Assembly (NCBI GenBank): GCA_964511665.1
Contig: CAZEHA010000015.1
Location: 1-64,000, forward strand
Source: JAGOEF01 sp964511665
GTDB taxonomy: Bacteria; Bacteroidota; Bacteroidia; Bacteroidales; ML635J-15
Length of the DNA: 64,000 bases
Direction of reading: 5' to 3'
A program made the translations under genes and the position numbers. Under the pieces are notes generated by a model. That model was not told the origin of the DNA and made no database searches. It worked only from the letters and a program-made list of their open reading frames with translations. Of the stretch, positions 26,883-34,951 are shown piece after piece (the first letter of the stretch is position 1; the number at the start of each line of letters is the position of its first letter).

Positions 26883-28319
26883 ATGTTTGGAATTACCGAC
26901 TCAAAAACCAAAATTATTGCCACCTTAGGCCCGGCCTCACAAACCCGTGAATCGCTAAGAATGATGATTAACGAAGGCCTCGACGTATTCAGGCTGAATT
27001 TTTCGCATGGCCGTCACGAAGACAAAAAAGAAATCATACGCATCATTCGTGAACTCGAAGAAGAGATGAATGTGAACATTGCAATATTAGCCGACCTGCA
27101 GGGACCAAAAATCAGGATTGGTGATGTTGAAAACAACGGTGTTGTGGTAAACAATGGTGACGAAATAGTGATTACGACGAAAGAATGCATTGGCAACGCC
27201 GAAAAGGTTTTCATAAATTATGAATTGTTTGCCTCTGAAGCGGCACCGGGCAATGTAATACTGATTGACGACGGAAAAATCAGGCTCGAAGTGTTATCGA
27301 CCAATGGAACTGACACGGTGCGTGCTAAAATAATTAACGGAGGTGTTATCAGTTCAAAGAAAGGCGTGAATTTGCCGAATACAAAGATAGCCTTGCCAAG
27401 TTTAACCGAAAAAGACAAAACCGATGCGTTGTTTGCTATCGAAAATTCAGTCGACTGGATTGCCCTGTCGTTTGTGAGAGATGCTTCCGACTTAGACGAG
27501 CTGAAGAAAATGATAGCAGCTAAAAATGCTGAAATCGATTTAATTGCCAAAATTGAAAAACCGGAAGCCGTCAGCGATCTCGACAACATCATCAGAGAAG
27601 CCAACGGCATCATGGTAGCTCGCGGCGATTTGGGTGTTGAGGTCAGCTTCAATCAGGTTCCGACCATTCAAAAAATAATTGTTGAAAAATGCATTAAAGC
27701 AGGCAAACCTGTGATTATTGCCACACAGATGCTTGAAAGCATGATTACCAACTTCAGGCCTACCCGTGCTGAAGCCACCGATTGTGCCAACGCAGTTATC
27801 GACCGTGCCGATGCACTGATGTTGAGTGGCGAAACCTCGGTAGGGGCTTTCCCTGTTGAGTCGATTAAAGCCATGCAAAGTATAATTGAATACACCGAAG
27901 AAAACAACGATATTTTCTATTTGCAGCATCAGCCGAACGAGTTTTCGGAAGACTTTCTGCCCGATTCGCTGTGTTACAGCGCCAGTGTTATGGCAAAGCA
28001 GACCAATGCAAGAGCTATTGTAACATTCACCTATTCGGGATACACCGCTTTCCAGTTATCGAGCTACAGGCCCAAAGCCGATATTTTTGCCTTTACAGGA
28101 AATCAACGTTTGCTGCGCAGGTTGCCATTGCTGTGGGGAATAATTAAAACTTACAGCATTCCTTTGTATAACAACATTGATGAAGCCATTGCACATTCAA
28201 TACAAGTACTTAAAGAGCATGGAATTCTGAAGAAAGATGATTTAGTGATACACGTAGGCAGTACACCCATGTCGAAAAAAGAAAAAACCAATATGCTTAA
28301 GCTAACCCGTGTCGACTAA
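26883..28319 (+). CDS. pyk: Pyruvate kinase
   Basis: A 478-residue glycolytic enzyme converting phosphoenolpyruvate and ADP to pyruvate and ATP. The N-terminal substrate region is KIIATLGPASQ and LNFSHGRHED. Other landmarks are ADLQGPKIRIG, the catalytic Lys region LIAKIEKPEAV, VARGDLGVEV, and the metal/PEP loop ATQMLESMI...PTRAEATDCANAV. The C-terminal domain (about 350-478) is of normal length. Its TAA overlaps the TAG of the convergent kinase-RapZ gene at 28316-28319. Confidence 0.96.
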   Translation: MFGITDSKTKIIATLGPASQTRESLRMMINEGLDVFRLNFSHGRHEDKKEIIRIIRELEEEMNVNIAILADLQGPKIRIGDVENNGVVVNNGDEIVITTKECIGNAEKVFINYELFASEAAPGNVILIDDGKIRLEVLSTNGTDTVRAKIINGGVISSKKGVNLPNTKIALPSLTEKDKTDALFAIENSVDWIALSFVRDASDLDELKKMIAAKNAEIDLIAKIEKPEAVSDLDNIIREANGIMVARGDLGVEVSFNQVPTIQKIIVEKCIKAGKPVIIATQMLESMITNFRPTRAEATDCANAVIDRADALMLSGETSVGAFPVESIKAMQSIIEYTEENNDIFYLQHQPNEFSEDFLPDSLCYSASVMAKQTNARAIVTFTYSGYTAFQLSSYRPKADIFAFTGNQRLLRRLPLLWGIIKTYSIPLYNNIDEAIAHSIQVLKEHGILKKDDLVIHVGSTPMSKKEKTNMLKLTRVD

Positions 28320-29761
28320 AGCAATTGGCGGCGTTTATGTTGTTCTTTGTGCCACAGCACGAGCTCAATATTGCTTGTGCTATATTTTTGGGCAATACCA
28401 GCGGCAAGTTGTTCAGCACAATAAACGCTTCGGTGTCGGCCACCGGTACAACCAAAACCAATCATCAGCCTTGAGAAGCCACGGTTAAGATACGTGTCGA
28501 TATTGTGTTTTACCATTTCGAAGGCCAATTCCACAAAATTGTCGGCATTTGTGTTACGTTTTAAATAATCCTGCACTTCTGAATCCATACCGGTTAACAT
28601 AGCAAAAGCTTCATGCTTCCCCGGATTGTTGATTCCGCGGCAGTCGAACTGAAATCCTCCACCGTTACCACTATAATCGCGTGGTGCCCCTTTCTTATAA
28701 GAAAAACTGTACACCAGCACCTGCAATTTACCATTTTGGTGACCCCGCTCAATCCCATCGATGGCGCAAACCCGCATAAGCAAGTTATGCATTTCGGGAA
28801 AATCTCGTTCGATGCCGAACAAAGGCAGCATTGTACTGAGATTATCGATTGCTGCAGGTATGCTCTGCAAAAAATGTGCTTTCTGTTCAATAATACCTCG
28901 CAAACCATAAGCCCCAAGAGTTTGCATCATTCGCAAACACAACACACGATAAAACTTCAACCGGAACTCGCTCCTTTTACTGTCAGCAGACAGTCCGGCA
29001 ACATCTAAATAATATTCGAGAAGTTCCCGCCTGTTTTGTTCGGGCAGCAAGGCTTTGGCCTGATATAGCAGCGAAGCAAGATCGTATTGCGGAACACCCA
29101 GTCGGGCTCCCTGATAATCGATAAAACAAAGCGCATTGTGGTGTATAAAAATATTCCTACTCTGAAAATCGCGATACATAAAACATCGATCTCCCGATGT
29201 TACAATGCTGCCGGCAAAAGTTTGAAACTCTTTCTCCAGTGCCATTTCGTTGAAACCGATATCAAAAATTTTGGCAAAATAAAACACAAAATACCTCATG
29301 TCGAACAGCACCGACTCCATTCCAAATTCGCTATAGGGATAACACTTCGAGAAATCGGTTACAGGTGTGAGACTTTGCTGAATGCGAACCAAATTTTCGA
29401 TGGCAGCACGAAAAAATCTTTCGATTTCGGTATTGTAAAAAACTCCATCGCTGTGATACTGTGAGAGGACCGAAAACAGCGAAACGTCACCAATGTCTTC
29501 TTGCAGATAGTAGTGTTCGCAATCACTCATCAAATACAACAGGGGAACCTTTATACCCTGTTTCTGCATCAACGAATTCATGTAAAAAAAAACACGGTTT
29601 TCGTGAATGTCGCAGCCATAGGTTCCAATGGCTGTTTGCCCCTGGCTATTTAAACGATAATACTTTCGGTTCGATCCCGATTGCCTTAGAGGCAATAAGG
29701 TTTCGGCCTCGAAGCCGAATTTTTTTCGGAATAATTGTTTCAGTACGGTTTCGTCACACAT
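28316..29761 (-). CDS. AmgK-like sugar kinase fused to RapZ C-terminal domain
   Basis: A 481-residue two-domain protein. Residues about 1-325 form an aminoglycoside-phosphotransferase-fold kinase with FMYRDFQSRNIFI (catalytic loop) and CFIDYQGARLGVPQYDLASLL (Mg site and helix). These resemble AmgK/MurK-type anomeric kinases for MurNAc and GlcNAc. Residues about 345-481 match the C-terminal domain of RapZ, with FQFDCRGINNPG, TGMDSEVQDYL and IGFGCTGGRHRSVYCAEQLA. In E. coli that domain senses glucosamine-6-phosphate. The RapZ P-loop domain is absent and replaced by the kinase. It lies 67 nt downstream of anmK, so a role in peptidoglycan sugar recycling is likely. The substrate is inferred. Confidence 0.85.
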   Translation of the reverse strand: MCDETVLKQLFRKKFGFEAETLLPLRQSGSNRKYYRLNSQGQTAIGTYGCDIHENRVFFYMNSLMQKQGIKVPLLYLMSDCEHYYLQEDIGDVSLFSVLSQYHSDGVFYNTEIERFFRAAIENLVRIQQSLTPVTDFSKCYPYSEFGMESVLFDMRYFVFYFAKIFDIGFNEMALEKEFQTFAGSIVTSGDRCFMYRDFQSRNIFIHHNALCFIDYQGARLGVPQYDLASLLYQAKALLPEQNRRELLEYYLDVAGLSADSKRSEFRLKFYRVLCLRMMQTLGAYGLRGIIEQKAHFLQSIPAAIDNLSTMLPLFGIERDFPEMHNLLMRVCAIDGIERGHQNGKLQVLVYSFSYKKGAPRDYSGNGGGFQFDCRGINNPGKHEAFAMLTGMDSEVQDYLKRNTNADNFVELAFEMVKHNIDTYLNRGFSRLMIGFGCTGGRHRSVYCAEQLAAGIAQKYSTSNIELVLWHKEQHKRRQLL

Positions 29762-29828
29762 TGTTGTTATTGCTTTGTGGTAAATTTACTCAAAAGCTAA
29801 CACAACGAAAGTGAGAATAACAGGAGTT

Positions 29829-30932
29829 TTATTCACGTAGGTTTGTTGAGAATATCGGAGGCAGATGTACCAGGCCGGAACAATGGTTTCGTGGAGCTCC
29901 TGTAACCGAGGCCAGCACATTATCTTGACCACGCAAGCGAAGCAATCCAAGAAAAGCAAATACAATCGCTTCTTTAAAATCGACAAGCGATGAATCGGGA
30001 ACCACAAAAGCAGAACCCGACAAATGTTGCATTCTATTCATCAAAAAGCTGTTGTGAGCACCGCCACCTGTAACCAAAATATTATTATATCCGGCAAGCG
30101 ATTGGCATATTTGAATGGCTATGTGTTCAACGTAGGTTCTCAGCAAATCGGCAATTTCGTATTTCGACTTAATTAGTAAAGGCATTACAAATTCATCGAC
30201 CCATTCGCGCCCAAGCGATTTTGGAGGTAACAATTTAAAATAGCCATGGGCATTGAGAGTTTCGAGCAAATCGGAACGCACCATACCTGTAGCAGCCATG
30301 CAGCCGTTTTCATCGAACGATTTTCCGATTTTTTCCGTCAAAGCGTTAAGAACAATATTAGCCGGGCAAATGTCGAATGCGATTCTTCCCCGATTCTTGC
30401 GAAAGGAGCAATTAGAAAAGCCTCCAATATTAAGACATGCATTGTACTCGTCGAAAAGCAGTTCATCACCTGCAGGTACCAAAGGGGCACCCTGCCCGCC
30501 CATTGCTACATCGGCAGTTCTAAAATCGTTAATGCAAATCATTCCCGTAACCAGAGATATGTGCAAGCCACTGCCTATTTGGCAGGTAAGCCCATTCTCG
30601 GGTTGATGAAACACCGTGTGACCATGGCTTGCAACAGCATACTGTTCTTTTGTCAAATTGTAATCGGAAATAAACATGTTCACACAATCGGCTACATATC
30701 GGCCAAATCGAAAATGTAACTGTAGTAAATCAACCGCATTCAGGTGATGTGCAGTGCCCAGAGATTGTCTCCATTCACTGGAATATTCCACGGTTCTTAC
30801 TGCTTCGATTGAGAACCGCCATTTACCCGAATTTCTTGTAAAGGAGCAGGCTGCCAAATCAAGTCCGTCGAGCGATGTACCCGACATCACACCTATTACA
30901 TGTGCCACTAAACCAGAATCATAAAAACTCAT
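29829..30932 (-). CDS. anmK: Anhydro-N-acetylmuramic acid kinase
   Basis: A 367-residue ASKHA-fold kinase. It opens and phosphorylates 1,6-anhydroMurNAc from cell-wall turnover to MurNAc-6-phosphate. The family signature GVMSGTSLDGLDLA is at residues about 14-27. SHGHTVFHQP, NDFRTADVAMGGQGAPLVP, LNIGGFSN and the C-terminal LVTGGGAHN follow in the correct order. Length is normal. It is the first gene of a minus-strand pair with the kinase-RapZ fusion and is divergent from the universal stress protein gene. Confidence 0.95.
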   Translation of the reverse strand: MSFYDSGLVAHVIGVMSGTSLDGLDLAACSFTRNSGKWRFSIEAVRTVEYSSEWRQSLGTAHHLNAVDLLQLHFRFGRYVADCVNMFISDYNLTKEQYAVASHGHTVFHQPENGLTCQIGSGLHISLVTGMICINDFRTADVAMGGQGAPLVPAGDELLFDEYNACLNIGGFSNCSFRKNRGRIAFDICPANIVLNALTEKIGKSFDENGCMAATGMVRSDLLETLNAHGYFKLLPPKSLGREWVDEFVMPLLIKSKYEIADLLRTYVEHIAIQICQSLAGYNNILVTGGGAHNSFLMNRMQHLSGSAFVVPDSSLVDFKEAIVFAFLGLLRLRGQDNVLASVTGAPRNHCSGLVHLPPIFSTNLRE

Positions 30933-31005
30933 GATAAAAATTATAGTGTAAAATTAGTTAAATCGAGTTTCTTTTTTTAATTTAGCCTCAAATTTATATT
31001 ACATA

Positions 31006-31860
31006 ATGGAAAAGATAATAGTACCCATCGATTTTTCGTCAGAGTCAATCTGCGGTCTCAAGTTGGCAATTATAGTTGCAAACAAGTTCAGAGCTGACAT
31101 TCAACTGGTTCATGTGGTTAAAAAGCAAGGCGGTTTCTTCTATGCCGAAATTGAGAATCAGATTGAAAAGATTAACGAACAGTTAGAAAAAATCATTGCC
31201 GAACATCGCAAAGACTTATGTCAGGAGTGTAGTTTTACGTATATAGTAAAACGCGGTCGCGTATATGAAGAAGTAGCTACCCAAGTTGAAGCTTTCAACA
31301 ATTCTATGGTCATCTGTTCCACTCACGGAACATCGGGTTTTAGCAGTTTCTTTATTGGCAGCAACACCTACCGGATGATACAGGCAACACAGCGCCCTGT
31401 GATAAGCATTACCAACTGCCAGTATATTAGAGAAATTAAAAAGATTGTTCTCCCTATTGACATTACCAAAGAAACCCGCGAAAAAGTTCCATTGGTTGCC
31501 AAACTGGCAAAAGCTTTCGATGCCGAAGTACACATTGTGAAAGTGACTTCCACAACCAACGAAGGTATTCATAACAAATTGCGACTTTACAGTCGTCAGA
31601 TTCGTAAATTCTTCGATGAGCAGGGAATTCGCTACGAAAAAAGCCTGCTGGTTGGCGATAACATTACCGAAATTACTATCGACTATGCAAAAACCATCGA
31701 TGCCGACCTGATTGCGATTATGACGGAACAAACCTCGGCATTGTCGAATTTGCTGCTGGGCTCGTATGCCACACAAATGTTGAATGGATCTCCCATTCCT
31801 GTTCTCAGTGTTACACCACGCGAATTATATATTGTGCATAGTTTCACCACAACCAATTAG
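31006..31860 (+). CDS. Universal stress protein, tandem UspA domains
   Basis: A 284-residue cytoplasmic protein with two UspA domains (about 1-140 and 146-280). Domain 1 opens IIVPIDFSSES and contains STHGTSGFSSFFIGS, a G-2x-G-9x-G(S/T)-like nucleotide loop. Domain 2 opens IVLPIDITKET and has a less canonical loop, MTEQTSALSNLLLGS. Such proteins bind ATP or AMP and act in stress or stringent responses. It is monocistronic, with a terminator 27 nt downstream. Confidence 0.92.
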   Translation: MEKIIVPIDFSSESICGLKLAIIVANKFRADIQLVHVVKKQGGFFYAEIENQIEKINEQLEKIIAEHRKDLCQECSFTYIVKRGRVYEEVATQVEAFNNSMVICSTHGTSGFSSFFIGSNTYRMIQATQRPVISITNCQYIREIKKIVLPIDITKETREKVPLVAKLAKAFDAEVHIVKVTSTTNEGIHNKLRLYSRQIRKFFDEQGIRYEKSLLVGDNITEITIDYAKTIDADLIAIMTEQTSALSNLLLGSYATQMLNGSPIPVLSVTPRELYIVHSFTTTN

Positions 31861-31886
31861 TAAATGGGTTGCAATAATAATATTAT

Positions 31887-31910
31887 TAAGAGGGTTGTAC
31901 CCTCTTTTTT
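31887..31910 (+). terminator. Intrinsic terminator of the universal stress protein gene
   Basis: AGAGGGT, loop TGT, ACCCTCT, then a T run. Confidence 0.9.
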
Positions 31911-31937
31911 ATTTGATTAATCCTAAACAATTCAACA

Positions 31938-32351
31938 ATGAAAAAACTTCTTTTAACAACAATCGCATTTGTGTTTGTGTTGCAATATGCTGTAGCCGAC
32001 CAATTGCAATGGGTAACCAAAGAAGAAGCCGAGGCTACCATAAAATATCTGAAAGAAAACAAAGTTAAAAAAGCCCTGTTATGGTGTGCCTGCTGCGATG
32101 ATGACAAACCTGTGTTGCTGAAAATAAAAAAAATAGAAATGAAATATACCGGTTACGACAACTTCTACGAAGTAGTATTCACTGGTAAACTCGAAGACGG
32201 CTCGGCCTTTTCGCAAGGCGTCGATCTTGCATACATTCACATTCGATTTGAAGATTGGGCTTATAGCATTGGGGTAGTGATGAAATTTGAATGCGACCCA
32301 TGCACCGGTCCGTTCTTTTGGGATAAAAACAAGCGTAAAGAATGGGAATAG
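31938..32351 (+). CDS. Small secreted cysteine-containing protein of unknown function
   Basis: A 137-residue exported protein with signal peptide MKKLLLTTIAFVFVLQYAVA. The mature part has WCACCDDDKPVL and CDPCTGPFFWDKNKR, so five cysteines may form disulfides or a metal site. No family is recognised. It lies 35 nt upstream of the YbjN-like gene, on the same strand and after a terminator, so it may begin that operon. Confidence 0.75.
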   Translation: MKKLLLTTIAFVFVLQYAVADQLQWVTKEEAEATIKYLKENKVKKALLWCACCDDDKPVLLKIKKIEMKYTGYDNFYEVVFTGKLEDGSAFSQGVDLAYIHIRFEDWAYSIGVVMKFECDPCTGPFFWDKNKRKEWE

Positions 32352-32386
32352 AAAGAAACAGAAGTTAATCATATATTTATACACTT

Positions 32387-33709
32387 ATGTCGTTATTTAA
32401 CAAGCTATTTAAATCGGGACCTCCCGTTGCCGATGCAAAAACAAAAGTTTTTACGCCCGGCCGGTATGTTGATATCAACAAAAAGCCACAGCAACTTGAA
32501 GCCTGGGATACGTCGAAAAAACTTTTCGAAGAAAAAAAATACCTCGATTCGGTCTATCAACTCTGTCTGTATTTGAAAGATCCGGCAATCGAGAACCTTC
32601 AAGTAACTCGAAACGAATACAGCGTTGAATTCGAAATCACCCAGGGGTCAAAAGTAATCAAAGGCATTGCGACAAATGATGCCGTGACAGCCGAAACACG
32701 TATAGCATCTTACCAAACACCCAGTATTGCCTTTCTGCGTAAGTTGATGAATTATAACTTTAGTTTGCAGTACAACCGTTTTGCCGTAAAAGACAATGTG
32801 GTGTATCTGAAGTTTACCAGCAAAACCATTGACGCATCTCCCAACAAACTGTATTATTCGCTCAAAGAACTGGCTCTGAAAGCCGATAAACTCGACGATG
32901 TCCTCATCAACGAATTCCCTATGCTGGAGCCCATCGATGTGTCGCATGTAACAATGCCCAACAATGCCATAGTTGAAGCACGATACAACTACATGATACG
33001 CTGGATAAACGAAGACATGCAACGTATTGCCGCCTTGAACGAAGACCGTATGTCGGGGGCAATTTCATATATTTTACTGGCGCTCATTTTCCGCATCGAC
33101 TATCTGCTGGTTCCGCAGGGTAGTATTCTAAACGATATCGAAAAAATTAACGGCATTTACAATGCCAACGACGGCAAAACACCCGTTGAGCGCAATCGTC
33201 AAATGATTGAAGAACTAAAAAAGCTGGCAAGCCGTGATAAAGAAGATTTAAAAAAAGAGTTCTACGATATTAAAGCCGTGTTCGGATACGTGTCGGCTAC
33301 GTCTCACAAAACATTCTATGAATTTGTGCTCGACCAATTTAAAAATACCGACTGGTACTACAACAATCGCTACGACGATGTAGTACAATCAATTTATGAA
33401 TATACCATAGGATACTCGGCATTCAGTTTTGGCATGTACCCTGCCACATTCGAGATGCTGGCTCTGCTGTCGAATGTGTTGCATAACGACTTTTTCAAAG
33501 AAATGGGTGTAACTGCCGAGTATTATAACAAGGCTAGCGGTAAATTCAATGTTCCGGCTATTGAGAAAGAAACACAACGGATTATCAATACCCATAAAAA
33601 GGATTTCCCCAAGTTACAAATGCTGACGAACAAAATACAATACCGTAATATGAACGAATTTCTGTACACTTACTTGAACGAAATGACATATTTAAACTTT
33701 TCAAAATAG
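32387..33709 (+). CDS. Cytoplasmic protein with YbjN-like region, unknown function
   Basis: A 440-residue soluble protein without a signal peptide. Residues about 55-185 look like the YbjN/type III chaperone-like alpha-beta fold. NRFAVKDNVVYLKFTS and LKELALKADKLDDVLINEF closely parallel VFSVNNQTVLLSFVS and LIKKADEYDDILIERF in the next gene. The remaining 250 residues are mostly helical and unrecognised. The protease-YbjN gene starts 6 nt later, so the two products probably act together. Confidence 0.72.
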   Translation: MSLFNKLFKSGPPVADAKTKVFTPGRYVDINKKPQQLEAWDTSKKLFEEKKYLDSVYQLCLYLKDPAIENLQVTRNEYSVEFEITQGSKVIKGIATNDAVTAETRIASYQTPSIAFLRKLMNYNFSLQYNRFAVKDNVVYLKFTSKTIDASPNKLYYSLKELALKADKLDDVLINEFPMLEPIDVSHVTMPNNAIVEARYNYMIRWINEDMQRIAALNEDRMSGAISYILLALIFRIDYLLVPQGSILNDIEKINGIYNANDGKTPVERNRQMIEELKKLASRDKEDLKKEFYDIKAVFGYVSATSHKTFYEFVLDQFKNTDWYYNNRYDDVVQSIYEYTIGYSAFSFGMYPATFEMLALLSNVLHNDFFKEMGVTAEYYNKASGKFNVPAIEKETQRIINTHKKDFPKLQMLTNKIQYRNMNEFLYTYLNEMTYLNFSK

Positions 33710-33715
33710 CGAATC

Positions 33716-34804
33716 ATGACCAATATATACGACCATTACAAACATGTAATTATTCAGATAGCCACCCCTTATGGTAGCGGAACCGGTTTCTACAACAAAG
33801 AGCACAACCTGTTTATTACCAATTTTCATGTTATTGAAGGATGCGACGAAGTGTTGATCAGCGGTCGCGATTTCAAAAAAACAACTTCCCGGGTTCTGTA
33901 CTTCGACCCTTTATTCGATTTGGCGTTTCTCGAAGTTCCCCATGCCATTACCATTGAATCGGCAGCACTGGCTACTGCTCCTGTTACCGAAGGCGACAGC
34001 GTCATTGCCATTGGGCATCCGTACGGATTAAAATATACGGCTACCAAGGGAATCGTGTCGAAAGCACAGCGTTTTTACAACGAAATTGCTTACATTCAAA
34101 TAGATGCAGCCATAAATGCAGGCAACAGCGGGGGACCACTCGTAAACGAAAAGGGCGAAATTGCAGGGGTAAACACATTTATTATTGCCGAAGGCGAAAG
34201 TCTGGGTTTCTCTCTCCCTTCTCAATATGTTATAGAATCGCTAGAAGAATATGCTCTATTGGGCCTACAGAAAGCCATCAGGTGCCGCTCGTGTAAAAAA
34301 ATTCTCTCCGAAGCCTTAATCGATGGAAACTATTGTTCTAATTGTGGTGCAGCAATAAACAACGAGCATATTAATCCGAAGCCATATATACCCGCCGGTG
34401 CAGCCCAAAAGATTGAACAAATGATAGAAAGAATGGGGCGCAATGTTAAAGAAACACGTACCGGTTACAACCTGTGGGAAATAGAAGAAGGCAGTGCTAC
34501 CATAAAACTGATTTACAACAGCGAAAGTCGTTTTATTGTTGCCGATGCATGGCTGTGCAATCTCCCCAAAGAAAATATCATGCCCCTGTATGAATTTATG
34601 CTTCGCGAAAATTACGATAACGAAGGGCTGGTTTTCAGCGTAAATAATCAAACCGTATTGCTTTCGTTTGTTTCTTACGAAGACGATTTAAGCATAGAAT
34701 CGGGTGTTGAACTACTACAAAATCTCATAAAAAAAGCCGATGAATACGACGATATTCTTATAGAGAGATTTGCTGCTCAGAAACGGGTAAATGAAGACGA
34801 TTGA
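33716..34804 (+). CDS. Cytoplasmic trypsin-like protease - zinc ribbon - YbjN-like protein
   Basis: A 362-residue protein without a signal peptide. The HtrA/DegP-type protease domain (about 8-180) has an intact triad: His38 (FITNFHVIEG), Asp68 (FDLAFLEV) and Ser138 (NAGNSGGPL). A zinc ribbon with Cys190, Cys193, Cys207 and Cys210 follows. The C-terminal YbjN-like domain (about 230-355) resembles part of the preceding gene product. There is no PDZ domain. Lacking export signals, it should act in the cytoplasm, unlike classic DegP. The zinc ribbon and chaperone-like domain could recognise substrates. I know no characterised homolog. Confidence 0.82.
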   Translation: MTNIYDHYKHVIIQIATPYGSGTGFYNKEHNLFITNFHVIEGCDEVLISGRDFKKTTSRVLYFDPLFDLAFLEVPHAITIESAALATAPVTEGDSVIAIGHPYGLKYTATKGIVSKAQRFYNEIAYIQIDAAINAGNSGGPLVNEKGEIAGVNTFIIAEGESLGFSLPSQYVIESLEEYALLGLQKAIRCRSCKKILSEALIDGNYCSNCGAAINNEHINPKPYIPAGAAQKIEQMIERMGRNVKETRTGYNLWEIEEGSATIKLIYNSESRFIVADAWLCNLPKENIMPLYEFMLRENYDNEGLVFSVNNQTVLLSFVSYEDDLSIESGVELLQNLIKKADEYDDILIERFAAQKRVNEDD

Positions 34805-34878
34805 TGCAATCTGTGTCATCGACTTAAACAAAACTGACTTCAATAGTTGCCATAGTATTAAATAACTAATACGTTAGA

Positions 34879-34909
34879 TTGTTTTCTATTCGAAATAATC
34901 TTATATTTG
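34879..34909 (+). promoter_or_regulatory. Promoter of the beta-propeller T9SS gene
   Basis: TTG (34879-34881), 20 nt, TATATTTG (34902-34909), a perfect match. The leader to ATG 34952 is about 35 nt. Confidence 0.78.
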
Positions 34910-34951
34910 CTAAATACCTATCTGACAATTTGTTAACATATTGTAAGCACT

